In this document: piece by piece, positions 15,560 to 24,013 of the stretch | Position numbering within the stretch: position 1 is the first letter of the stretch | How the letters are laid out: every line of letters begins with the position of its first letter | Assembly (NCBI GenBank): GCA_025356335.1 | Contig: JANXUF010000088.1 | Span: forward strand, 1-62,095 | Direction of reading: 5' to 3' | Source of the DNA: Actinomycetes bacterium | GTDB taxonomy: Bacteria; Actinomycetota; Acidimicrobiia; Acidimicrobiales; Ilumatobacteraceae | DNA length: 62,095 bases | Made by a program: the position numbers and the translations under genes | Notes under the pieces: generated by a model | The model's input: the letters and a program-made list of their open reading frames with translations, nothing else | Told to the model about the DNA's origin: nothing | Database searches by the model: none

Positions 15560-17920
15560 ATGGCGATCTGGCCCTTCGGCCGCCGCTCGAAGAACGCCGA
15601 CCCGTCCGGCGGCGCTGACGCCTCTGGCGGTGCGTCCGCCGATGTGTCGCCACCGCCTCCGACCGCCCCCGCAGCACCCGCAGCATGGCGGTCGGCTACA
15701 CCGATCGAGCGCACCAGCGGTCCGCCACCATTGACCGCTCCACTCAGCCGGATCACGACCGGGTTGGCCGTGCTGGCGGACCCCGTGACGAGGATCGCCC
15801 CGCTCGGACACCAGCGTCTCGCCGACGCTCCGACCGGGGTGGTCAGCGGCACGATCACACCGCGGCCGCCCTCGGCGAGCGGTGGGCGGACCACGGGCCC
15901 GTCGCTCGATATCCGCCAATCCGCTGCGCCGACACCGGCACCGACCGGTGTGCAGCGCTTGCGCTTCCCCGGCTCCGCTCCCGTTGCGATGAGTGATTCG
16001 GCACCCGCCGGTCCCTCCGCAACAGCGCCGTCGACATCGTCGTCAGCATCCGCATCCTCTCCCTCGTCCAATGTGTCGTCATCGCCCAGCTCATCGCTGT
16101 CGCCCCCGATCTCGTCAGCGGCGAGCGAGTCTGTACCATCTGGTTCAACTTCCGCCGTCCCTGCGCCTGCACGGCGATTGAGCGCGCGGCCCGATTCAGT
16201 GGTCAAGCCGTCCGGCGTTGCATCGTCGTCGCTGCCATCGATGCCGATTGCGGTCGCACCGCCCGTCGCCGCCGGTGCGCAGCGTCTGCCTGACACGTCG
16301 GCGAGCGGTGGCGCTTCCTCATCGTCTGGCGCTACCCCGCAGGCAGCAACGAGTTCCCCGGCATCGGGTGGCCCGTCGGGAACGCCATCGTCGGGTACAG
16401 CGGAAAGCGTCGGGCCGACCGTCGGGTCGAGCACACTGCGCCCAGGTGGTCCGCCGATCTCGCTCGGTTCTCCGTCGTCGGACTCCTCGTCCACTCCAGC
16501 ATCGACGTCCGGATCAGAGCGCACGATCGTACGCCGCGGCATCGGCGCGCCGATGACCCATCGACCGGCGACGATGGTTCCCTCCATCGCCCCGCCGAGT
16601 TCTGTGGAGCGTTCCAATGTGGTGACACGTGGCGCCGCTGCGCCGGTGACCGGCGCGGCGGAGAGCGGCGCCCAGCGGACACCCGCAGCTGCGAGTGCCG
16701 GCAGCCTGCCCCCTGCGCTGTCACGTCACGCTCCGGCTGTGTCGTCGTCGAGCAGTTCGTCCGGCACTTCGGGCAGTGGCGCCTCCGGTTCGGGATCCGC
16801 GTCGGCGATGCCAGTGGCGCACACCTTGCACACCTCGAGCGCACCGACGATCGGCGCTCGTTCCGTCGCCGGCGTGCAGCGCGTCGCCGAAGGTCATTCG
16901 GCTGCGGCATCGGCGCCGACTCGCTTCGACCTCTCGGGTTCGACCGGTTCGACCGGTTCGACCGGAGGTACCGGCTCCTCGTCGAGTGGATCGACGAACA
17001 GCGGTCACGGTGGCCCGGGATCGTCCTCGCCGCTTGCCGTCTCCGTCACCCCGAAGCCGTCATCAGGTCCGACCGTCGTTCCGCTGCGCGCCAGTGGGTC
17101 GGCTGCGCCGAAAGCTGCGCCGGGCGTACAGCGCGCGCCAGAGGGCGTTCCGTCCGATCTTCGCGAGCAACTGGAGCCGATGCTCGGCGCTGACCTGTCC
17201 AGCGTGCCGGTGCACCGTGGCGCAGAGTCCGCGGAAGCGGCGCGATCGATGCAGGCCAAGGCGTTCACGGTCGGCAAGGAAGTGCATCTGCCGGACTCGC
17301 TCGGATCGACGGGGTCAGGCGAGGGCAGGGCGACGCTCGCCCACGAATTGACCCATGTGGTGCAGCAGCAGCGACTCGGCAGCGTTGCGCCTGACGAGAA
17401 CTCGCCTGCTGGCCAGGCGATGGAATCGGAGGCGCGCGGCGTCGCCCAGCGTGTCACCAGCGCAGGCGCACAGCGGATCCCTGCACCGGCGTTGACCCAC
17501 ACTCCCGCCGGGCGTGGCTCGGCCGCCGGCGGGTCCGGCATGACGTCGTCGCTGTCGTTGGATCAGCAGCGGGCCGTGGTCGGTGACGTCCAGCGCGCCG
17601 CGCTCGGCACCGGTCTCGCCAGCCCGCTGCCAGGTGGTGGCGTCGGCTTCGGCGTTGCGCCGGGACCGGGAGGCGCGTCTGCGCTCGGTGCGCAGCGGGC
17701 CGTGGAGATCAATGAACTCAACATTCGCCCGACCGGGCCGGACAACGCATCCGGAGGAGCCGGGCCCGGTGCGGCCGCTTCGCCGGCGGCTGCGGAGGAC
17801 ATGAGCCCGGCGAAGCTCGAAGAACTGACCAATCGCTTGTACGACGGCATCCGCTCCCGTCTCCGTCATGACCTACTCATCGAACGAGAGCGCGCCGGGT
17901 CGCTCTTCAGTTCACGCTGA
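15560..17920 (+). CDS. DUF4157 (eCIS core domain) protein with long disordered N-terminus
   Basis: 786 residues, starting two bases after the previous stop behind AGGGAA. The first 520 residues are Ser/Pro/Ala/Thr-rich and likely disordered. The DUF4157 domain spans about 530-620: LGADLSSVPVHRG, AFTVGKEVHLP, and HELTHVVQQ with His595-Glu596-His599 (HExxH). DUF4157 is a hallmark of eCIS loci and is zinc-peptidase-like. [AV]QR[VILTA] tripeptides recur through the chain (VQRLRFPG, AQRLPDT, VQRVAEG, VQRAPEG, AQRVTSAG, AQRIPAP). The role in the particle is unsettled; proteolytic maturation of cargo or tail proteins is one idea. Confidence 0.88.
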   Translation: MAIWPFGRRSKNADPSGGADASGGASADVSPPPPTAPAAPAAWRSATPIERTSGPPPLTAPLSRITTGLAVLADPVTRIAPLGHQRLADAPTGVVSGTITPRPPSASGGRTTGPSLDIRQSAAPTPAPTGVQRLRFPGSAPVAMSDSAPAGPSATAPSTSSSASASSPSSNVSSSPSSSLSPPISSAASESVPSGSTSAVPAPARRLSARPDSVVKPSGVASSSLPSMPIAVAPPVAAGAQRLPDTSASGGASSSSGATPQAATSSPASGGPSGTPSSGTAESVGPTVGSSTLRPGGPPISLGSPSSDSSSTPASTSGSERTIVRRGIGAPMTHRPATMVPSIAPPSSVERSNVVTRGAAAPVTGAAESGAQRTPAAASAGSLPPALSRHAPAVSSSSSSSGTSGSGASGSGSASAMPVAHTLHTSSAPTIGARSVAGVQRVAEGHSAAASAPTRFDLSGSTGSTGSTGGTGSSSSGSTNSGHGGPGSSSPLAVSVTPKPSSGPTVVPLRASGSAAPKAAPGVQRAPEGVPSDLREQLEPMLGADLSSVPVHRGAESAEAARSMQAKAFTVGKEVHLPDSLGSTGSGEGRATLAHELTHVVQQQRLGSVAPDENSPAGQAMESEARGVAQRVTSAGAQRIPAPALTHTPAGRGSAAGGSGMTSSLSLDQQRAVVGDVQRAALGTGLASPLPGGGVGFGVAPGPGGASALGAQRAVEINELNIRPTGPDNASGGAGPGAAASPAAAEDMSPAKLEELTNRLYDGIRSRLRHDLLIERERAGSLFSSR

Positions 17921-17941
17921 CCACAGAAAGCCGCACCAGCA

Positions 17942-18385
17942 ATGGCAAATCCAGCACAACAGAATCGTTTCAAGGTGCAGATCGACGCACTGTCGCTCGG
18001 GTACTTCTCGAAGGTCGACGGGCTCAAGGCGACGTACGACATCAAGACCTATGAAGAGGGCGGACAGAACGGCTTCGTCCACAACCTGCCGGGCAGGGTG
18101 AAGTTCGAGAATCTCACTTTGCAGCGCCCCGTCGACGAGAGCTCGAAGGAGGTCGCGCTGTGGTTCGCCAGCTTCCAGGGGATGGTGAAACGCTCGTCAG
18201 GGGTCATCTCGGCGTGCGATTCGGCAGGCGACGTCATCCACTCGTGGAGCCTCACCGGCATCATCCCCGTCAGCTGGTCGGCGGCAGGCCTCGACATCAA
18301 CGCCAACGGCGTACTGCTCGAAACGCTGGTGCTCTCCCACGAGGGCTTCCTCGACGCCGGCCTGGCACTGGCCTCTGCGCTGTAA
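17942..18385 (+). CDS. Second tail tube protein (T4 gp19-like)
   Basis: 147 residues. RFKVQIDALSLGYFSKVDGL, LPGRVKFENLTLQRPV and a C-terminal VLSHEGF are tube-family features. It is distinct from the protein at 14567, as in Afp/PVC particles where minor tube proteins sit between the main tube and the baseplate. The stop TAA overlaps the next ATG (TAATG), indicating coupling to the LysM adaptor. Confidence 0.9.
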   Translation: MANPAQQNRFKVQIDALSLGYFSKVDGLKATYDIKTYEEGGQNGFVHNLPGRVKFENLTLQRPVDESSKEVALWFASFQGMVKRSSGVISACDSAGDVIHSWSLTGIIPVSWSAAGLDINANGVLLETLVLSHEGFLDAGLALASAL

Positions 18386-19176
18386 TGGCGATCCCCGGAA
18401 AGTTCGAAAAGGCGCTCCTCAAGGAGTCCCCTGCCGCCGGCGGGGGGCCGAGCCTCGGCGATGTCGCCGGCGCGCTCGCCGGAGCAGCCGCCGGAGTCGG
18501 TGGCATCGGCGGTTTGCTGCCGGATCTGCCGTGGGAGGGCCGCAACCTGTCCTTCAAGTTCAACCCGGACAAACTCGTGCTCTCGAAGTCTGCGAGTTTC
18601 CACGAGCAGCCGCGGCCGACGTCGCAGCAGGCGGCCGACAAGACGCCGCCACCTCCGCAGTACGTCGGGTCGAGCAACCGCACGCTGTCATTCGGCATCT
18701 TCCTCGACGAGTGGGACAAGCCGATCGGCGGCCGCGACGTGACGGAGATGGTTTCCACGCTGCAGAAGCTGATGGACCCGGCAACCGACAAGCCGTCGGA
18801 TCATGCCCCGCTTCCACCGCGGATGTCGTTCCACTGGGGTTCGTTCGTCTTCACCGGCTACATCACCAAGGCGGACGCCACCTTCACGCTGTTCCGCAGC
18901 GATGGCAGTGCGGCACGCGCCGACGTCTCGATCGTCATGACCGAGCACATCGACACCCCAGGCGCGCAGAACCCGACGTCAGGCGGGCCGGCCGGCCGCC
19001 GTGCGAGACAGATGGTCGAGGGCGACAATCTGCAACTGCTGTCGTACCGCGAGTACGGCAAGGCCGGGTACTGGCGGGCGCTCGCCGAGATCAACGGCAT
19101 CGACGATCCGTTGAGCGTCCGCGCCGGCACCTCCGTATTGATCCCCTCGCTGGCAGATGCCCGTGAGTTGAGGTAG
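18385..19176 (+). CDS. LysM-containing tube/spike adaptor (Afp7-like)
   Basis: 263 residues. A Gly/Ala N-terminus precedes the conserved NLSFKFNPDKLVLSKSASF, GSSNRTLSFGIFLDEWD and PRMSFHWGSFVFTGYITKAD blocks of the CIS tube adaptor family. A LysM module ends the protein (EGDNLQLLSYREYGKAGYWR, then INGIDDPLSVRAGTSVLIP). In contractile machines this protein joins the tube to the spike hub; LysM here is structural. Coupled to the upstream tube gene by TAATG. Confidence 0.9.
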   Translation: MAIPGKFEKALLKESPAAGGGPSLGDVAGALAGAAAGVGGIGGLLPDLPWEGRNLSFKFNPDKLVLSKSASFHEQPRPTSQQAADKTPPPPQYVGSSNRTLSFGIFLDEWDKPIGGRDVTEMVSTLQKLMDPATDKPSDHAPLPPRMSFHWGSFVFTGYITKADATFTLFRSDGSAARADVSIVMTEHIDTPGAQNPTSGGPAGRRARQMVEGDNLQLLSYREYGKAGYWRALAEINGIDDPLSVRAGTSVLIPSLADARELR

Positions 19177-19185
19177 CGGTCGATC

Positions 19186-20904
19186 ATGCCGAGCCAGGTC
19201 CCGCACATCGAAGTCGACGGTTCGCCGATCGACGAGTCGTTGACGACGTCGTTGATCGACACCGTCGTCGACGCCAGCCTGATGCTCGCGGACATGTTCA
19301 CGATGCGGTTCTCCGATCCGCAGCGCAGCCTGTTCGACAACTTCCCGTTGAAGATCGGTGCCGAGGTCGTGATCAAGACGGGGCCGCTCGGTGAGGAGCC
19401 GACCGACATCCTCGTCCACGGTGAGGTGACGACGATCGAGGCGGAAATGTCGGCGTCCGGCTCGTTCCTGATCGTCCGTGGCTACGACAAATCGCATCGC
19501 CTGCGACGCGGATCGAAGACGAAGACGTTCAACGACATGACCGACTCCGACCTCGTCAACAAGATCGTCAGCGACGCAGGACTCGACGTCGGTTCCATCG
19601 ATTCGACGAGCCTCAACCACGTCCATATCGGCCAGGTCAACATGTCCGACTGGGACTTCATCCAGTCCCGCGGCCGTGAGTGCTCGCGGGTCGCCAACTT
19701 CTTCGACGGCAAGTTCAACTTCACCGACATCAGCAAGGAGACCGACAGCATCGACGTCGTGTTCGGTCAGGACATCCTCGAATTCCGGCCACGGGTGACC
19801 GGTGTGGAACAGGTGCACGATCTCGAGTTGCGTGGCTGGAACTATGAGACCAAGGAGGCAGTCGTCGGCACTGCGACGACGACCGACAACGTCACACTCA
19901 GCGAATCGACCGTCCAGATCGCCTCACTCGCCTCCGCCTTCTCGAGCCCGCCACTCGTCTCCGTCGGCCGTCCGTTCGCCAACGACGGCGAAGTCGCAGC
20001 GGCGCAGGACGCGCTCGCCGCCGACCGCTCATCGACGGTGGTCGAAGCGACCGGGGTGGCCATCGGAAACTCCAAGGTGCTGCCGCCGGTGAAGTTGAAG
20101 ATCGACGGTGTCGGAACGCTGTTCGGCGGCACGTGGTCGGTCTCGCAGGCCCACCACGTCTTCAACCATGCCGGGTACACGACGTACTTCAGCGTGTCGG
20201 GGATGGAAGACCGTTCGATGCTCGGACTCGTCGGTGGCGACAACGGTGGCAGTTCCAACAACGACAGCCGTCAGCGGATCAACGGCGTGGTGATCGGTGT
20301 CGTCACCGATGCCGACGACCCGATGAAGATCGGCAGGGTCAAGATCAAGATGCCGTGGCTCGCCGACGTCTACGAGAGCAACTGGGCGCGTGTCTGCTAC
20401 CCGGGTGCAGGGCCGACCCGTGGCTTCATGCTGATCCCCGAGATCGGCGACGAGGTGCTCGTCGCCTTCGATCACGGTGACGTCAACTACCCCTATGTCG
20501 TCGGCAGTCTGTACAACGGTGTCGATAAGCCGGCCGACGACGTGACGATGGTCGACGGCAGCGACGGTGCGATCACCGAACGGCGCTGGGAGTCGCGGTC
20601 CGGTGCGATGATCGCCTTCGGCGACAAGGACGGTTCGGAGACGTTGCGTATCATCGCCTCCGACAAATCCTCGATCGTCATCGACATCGCCAAGGACGAG
20701 ATCACGATCGAGGGCGGCAACAAGATCACCGTCAAATCCGGTGGTGACCTGAAGATGGAGGCAACGGGCAACTTCGAACTCAAGGCACAGGGCACGGTGA
20801 AGATCGAGTCACAGCAGACCGCCGAGTTCAAGGCCTCGATGGGGGCGACGATCGACGGTGGGGCGCAGACCGCCATCAAGGGATCGATGGTGAGCCTCAA
20901 CTGA
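19186..20904 (+). CDS. VgrG-like baseplate spike protein (Afp8-like)
   Basis: 572 residues. The N-terminal gp27-like hub (MPSQVPHIEVDGSPIDESL) is followed by an OB/gp5-like segment (GVVIGVVTDADDPMKIGRVK, FMLIPEIGDEVLVAFDHGD) and a C-terminal repetitive beta-helix spike (ITIEGGNKITVKSGGDLKME, NFELKAQGTVKIESQQTAEF). It forms the trimeric puncturing spike under the tube. No PAAR-tip gene follows in this window. Confidence 0.92.
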   Translation: MPSQVPHIEVDGSPIDESLTTSLIDTVVDASLMLADMFTMRFSDPQRSLFDNFPLKIGAEVVIKTGPLGEEPTDILVHGEVTTIEAEMSASGSFLIVRGYDKSHRLRRGSKTKTFNDMTDSDLVNKIVSDAGLDVGSIDSTSLNHVHIGQVNMSDWDFIQSRGRECSRVANFFDGKFNFTDISKETDSIDVVFGQDILEFRPRVTGVEQVHDLELRGWNYETKEAVVGTATTTDNVTLSESTVQIASLASAFSSPPLVSVGRPFANDGEVAAAQDALAADRSSTVVEATGVAIGNSKVLPPVKLKIDGVGTLFGGTWSVSQAHHVFNHAGYTTYFSVSGMEDRSMLGLVGGDNGGSSNNDSRQRINGVVIGVVTDADDPMKIGRVKIKMPWLADVYESNWARVCYPGAGPTRGFMLIPEIGDEVLVAFDHGDVNYPYVVGSLYNGVDKPADDVTMVDGSDGAITERRWESRSGAMIAFGDKDGSETLRIIASDKSSIVIDIAKDEITIEGGNKITVKSGGDLKMEATGNFELKAQGTVKIESQQTAEFKASMGATIDGGAQTAIKGSMVSLN

Positions 20905-20970
20905 TGAACGCACGATTCACACTGCAAACGCACGCTCGGCAGCTATCCGACCGGTCGGGAGGTGGCAACG

Positions 20971-21372
20971 ATGACTGACGTCTTCGTCGGCAAGGGATGG
21001 GCGTTCCCCGTACGCGTCAACGCAACGGGCGGCATTGCCCTCGTCTCCAACGAGCGCGAAATCGAAGAGGCGATCCGGCTCGTGCTCGGCACCGCACCTG
21101 GCGAGCGGCCGATGCGACCCGAGTTCGGGTGTCGGATCCACAACTACATCTTCGCCTCGACGGACGCGACCACCGCCGGGATGATCGCCGACGACGTCCG
21201 TCGCAGTCTGCTGCGGTGGGAGCCGAGGATCGAGGTGATGGACGTCGATGTCGGCTTCGACGTCGTCACACCATCGCTCGTGTACATCGACGTCCGCTAC
21301 CGCATCCGCAACACCAATGATCCGCGCAACCTCGTATTCCCGTTCTACTCGATCCCTCATGAACGGGACTGA
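20971..21372 (+). CDS. gp25-like baseplate wedge protein (Afp9-like)
   Basis: 133 residues from the ATG at 20971, eight bases after GGAGG (20958-20962); an upstream GTG at 20962 overlaps that site and is less likely. GKGWAFPVRVNATGGIALVS, then EIEEAIRLVLGTAPGERPMRPEFGC, are the classic gp25/IraD-like lysozyme-related baseplate signature. It nucleates sheath assembly at the baseplate in the family. Confidence 0.93.
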   Translation: MTDVFVGKGWAFPVRVNATGGIALVSNEREIEEAIRLVLGTAPGERPMRPEFGCRIHNYIFASTDATTAGMIADDVRRSLLRWEPRIEVMDVDVGFDVVTPSLVYIDVRYRIRNTNDPRNLVFPFYSIPHERD

Positions 21373-21375
21373 CCG

Positions 21376-21438
21376 ATGCACCGCGTAGCCCTGAACGATG
21401 AACAAACAACCGGCGCAGTGCGCCTGGAAGAGGACTGA
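21376..21438 (+). other. 20-codon mini-frame between gp25 and baseplate J
   Basis: MHRVALNDEQTTGAVRLEED fills the gap between the two baseplate genes. The junction sequence GGACTGACCGATG occurs both before and after it, so the segment may be a small duplication-bounded insertion or a translated coupling peptide. No homology recognised; coding status doubtful. Confidence 0.25.
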
Positions 21439-21441
21439 CCG

Positions 21442-23385
21442 ATGGTCTTGCCAGCACCGAACCTCGATGACCGCCGGTTCCAGGAACTCGTCGACGACGC
21501 CAAGCGGCTCGTCCAGCAACGCTGCCCGGAATGGACCGATCACAATGTTTCCGATCCCGGCGTCACACTGATCGAGACGTTTGCATGGATGACGGACCTC
21601 TTGCTGTACCGGCTGAATCGCGTGCCGGATCGGCACTACGTCAAATTTCTCGAACTGATCGGCGTGCAACTGTTTCCGGCGACCGCAGCCCGTGCCGATG
21701 TGACCTTCTGGTTGTCCGGAGCGGCAAAGGAACTCGTCCGCATTCCGGCGGGAACCGAAGTGGCGACGGCGCGGGCAGATGGTGATCAGGCCGTGACGTT
21801 CGGCGTCGTCAAGGAACTGCCGATCATCCCGTGCGAGGCGATCCACCTCGCCTCGAGCCAGTCGGGTGGAGACGTCCGCAACCAGGACCCGACACTGCCC
21901 CCCGGCGTTGCGTTCTATCCGTTCCAACGTACGCCGAACATCAGTGATGCCCTCTACGTCGGTCTGTCACAGGCGACGCCGAGCAACGCCGTGACGATCC
22001 GTTTCACCTGCAGTATCGAAGGCATCGGTGTCGACCCGAACAACCCTCCGCTGATCTGGGAAGCATCGACGGCAGCCGGTTGGAAGCGCTGTGAAGTGGA
22101 CCGTGACGAGACCGGCGGGCTCAACAGGCCCGGCGACATCGTGCTCCACGTACCACCTGGCCACGAGGTCTCGGTACTCGATACGCAACGCGCAGGGTGG
22201 TTGCGCGCCAGAGTGACGTCTCCGGTCGACCAGCAGCCTGGCTATTCGGCGTCGCCGCGTATCGAGGCGGTCAGGGCCTTCACGATCGGGGGCACCGCTG
22301 CAGCGGTCAATGCCGAGGTTGTCGCCGACGAGATCCTCGGGGTCTCCGAAGGCGTCGCCGGGCAGCGTTTCACGCTGCAGCGCGCGCCGATCGTCTCCTC
22401 CGGCGGCCTCGTCGTCGAGGTCGCAGCTGACAGCGGTTGGGTCGAATGGACCGAAGTGAAGAGTTTCGCATCGTCGACACCGACAGACCGCCACTTCCTT
22501 GTCGATGCGGTCGGTGGGACGGTCAGCTTCGGCCCGAGCGTCCATCAGCCGGATGGGACGATGACGCAATACGGGGCAGTGCCGAAGAAGGCTGCGACGA
22601 TCAGGGTGCGAAACTATCTCGTCGGCGGCGGGCGCGTCGGCAACGTCGCCAAAGGCCGGATCAGCATCCTGCGCAGCTCGATTCCGACCGTCCAGCGTGT
22701 GGAGAACCGTGCGGCGGCGTTCGGTGGTGTCGACATCGAGGACATCGACAATGCCAAGCAGCGCGGCCCGATCGTGCTGCGCACCCGTGACCGCGCGGTG
22801 ACGCTCGAGGACTACGAACAGCTGGCGCGCGATGCTGCTCCGGACATCGCCAGGGTGCGCGCCATCGAATCATCGGACGACCGCGGCACCGGCGTGCGAG
22901 TACTGGTCATTCCGTCCGTAGCGGACGGCGAACTCGGTCAGCTCCGATTCGAACAACTCGTCCCGAGCGCCGATGTGTTGCAGCGCATCTCCGAGTACCT
23001 CGACGAGCGGCGCGTCGTCGGCGCACGAGTGATGATCGAACCGCCACGCTTCCAAGGGATCACCGTTGTTGCCAGAATCCGTGCGCGGCAACGATTTGCG
23101 GCAGATCGTCTGCGGGCCGACTGCGCCGCAGCCCTGTACGGCTACTTCCATCCGGTGACCGGTGGACCCGACGGCGACGGCTGGCCGTTCGGCCGGCCGG
23201 TGCACGTCGGCGAGGTCTACTCCGTGCTGCAGCGGTTACCCGGTGTCGAGCTGATCGAGGATGCTCGCCTGTTCGCCGCTGACCCGGTCACAGGTGAACG
23301 CGGCCAGTCGGTGCAACGACTGCAGATCGATGCGGACGCCGTCGTGTTCTCCTACGAACACCAGCTGCTCGTCGAGGAGGGCTGA
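21442..23385 (+). CDS. Baseplate J-like protein (Afp11-like)
   Basis: 647 residues. The N-terminus MVLPAPNLDDRRFQELVDDA, followed by CPEWTDHNVSDPGVTLIETF and AWMTDLLLYRLNRVPDRHYV, is the standard start of eCIS baseplate J proteins (T4 gp6 homologues). The middle has beta-rich insertions (DADDxx-type repeats absent). The C-terminal half has DIDNAKQRGPIVLRTRDRAV, LEDYEQLARDA, and VHVGEVYSVLQRLPGVELIE. It forms the baseplate wedge ring around the spike. Confidence 0.93.
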   Translation: MVLPAPNLDDRRFQELVDDAKRLVQQRCPEWTDHNVSDPGVTLIETFAWMTDLLLYRLNRVPDRHYVKFLELIGVQLFPATAARADVTFWLSGAAKELVRIPAGTEVATARADGDQAVTFGVVKELPIIPCEAIHLASSQSGGDVRNQDPTLPPGVAFYPFQRTPNISDALYVGLSQATPSNAVTIRFTCSIEGIGVDPNNPPLIWEASTAAGWKRCEVDRDETGGLNRPGDIVLHVPPGHEVSVLDTQRAGWLRARVTSPVDQQPGYSASPRIEAVRAFTIGGTAAAVNAEVVADEILGVSEGVAGQRFTLQRAPIVSSGGLVVEVAADSGWVEWTEVKSFASSTPTDRHFLVDAVGGTVSFGPSVHQPDGTMTQYGAVPKKAATIRVRNYLVGGGRVGNVAKGRISILRSSIPTVQRVENRAAAFGGVDIEDIDNAKQRGPIVLRTRDRAVTLEDYEQLARDAAPDIARVRAIESSDDRGTGVRVLVIPSVADGELGQLRFEQLVPSADVLQRISEYLDERRVVGARVMIEPPRFQGITVVARIRARQRFAADRLRADCAAALYGYFHPVTGGPDGDGWPFGRPVHVGEVYSVLQRLPGVELIEDARLFAADPVTGERGQSVQRLQIDADAVVFSYEHQLLVEEG

Positions 23386-23386
23386 C

Positions 23387-24010
23387 GTGGCCCGCGGTGC
23401 CGTCGTCGACCTGCCTGTCCGCCATCCGATCGGCCAGCAGCTGCCGGCGATGTTCCTCGAAGACTCGTTCATCCAGCGGTTCTGTGAGGGCCTCGACGAG
23501 GTGCTCGCACCGGTTCCTGCGGCACTGGACAACTTCTGGGCACTCCTCGATCCGGCACTGGCACCGCCTGACTTCCTCGAATGGCTGGGCGGTTGGGTCG
23601 GTGTCGAGATCGATCAGACCTGGCCGATCGAGCGTCGTCGGACGCTCGTCAGCAGAGCGGTGCAGCTGTACCGGCATCGCGGCACGTTGCAGGGACTCGC
23701 CGATCTCGTCGAACTGTACGCGGGTGTCCGTCCGGAGATCATCGAAGGGGGCGGTGCCGGCTGGTCACAGACCCCGGGGACGACGATGCCCGGTTCCCCT
23801 GGAGTCGCGATCGTCGTCCGATTGCGTCTGGCGCAGCCGTCTCCGGCCTTCCTCGCCCGATTGGATAGGTTGGTGGTCGCCAACAAGCCAGCACACCTCG
23901 GGCACCGGGTCGAGATCGTGGCACCGGCGAGATCCTCGCCGGCACCACCGCCTCCGCCCCCACCTCCTGCGGGCCCGCCGGCACCGAGACCTCCGTTCCA
24001 GCAAGGATGA
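23387..24010 (+). CDS. Phage tail protein I-like baseplate protein (Afp12-like)
   Basis: 207 residues from GTG at 23387, one base after the baseplate J stop; the longer frame would translate backwards into that gene. LPAMFLEDSFIQRFCEGLDE, FLEWLGGWVGVEID and RAVQLYRHRGTLQGLADLVE form the tail protein I / gpI signature. The C-terminus is a proline-rich tail (PAPPPPPPPPAGPPAPRPPF), unusual for the family and possibly a docking segment. Wedge component with gp25 and J. Confidence 0.88.
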   Translation: MARGAVVDLPVRHPIGQQLPAMFLEDSFIQRFCEGLDEVLAPVPAALDNFWALLDPALAPPDFLEWLGGWVGVEIDQTWPIERRRTLVSRAVQLYRHRGTLQGLADLVELYAGVRPEIIEGGGAGWSQTPGTTMPGSPGVAIVVRLRLAQPSPAFLARLDRLVVANKPAHLGHRVEIVAPARSSPAPPPPPPPPAGPPAPRPPFQQG

Positions 24011-24013
24011 CGA

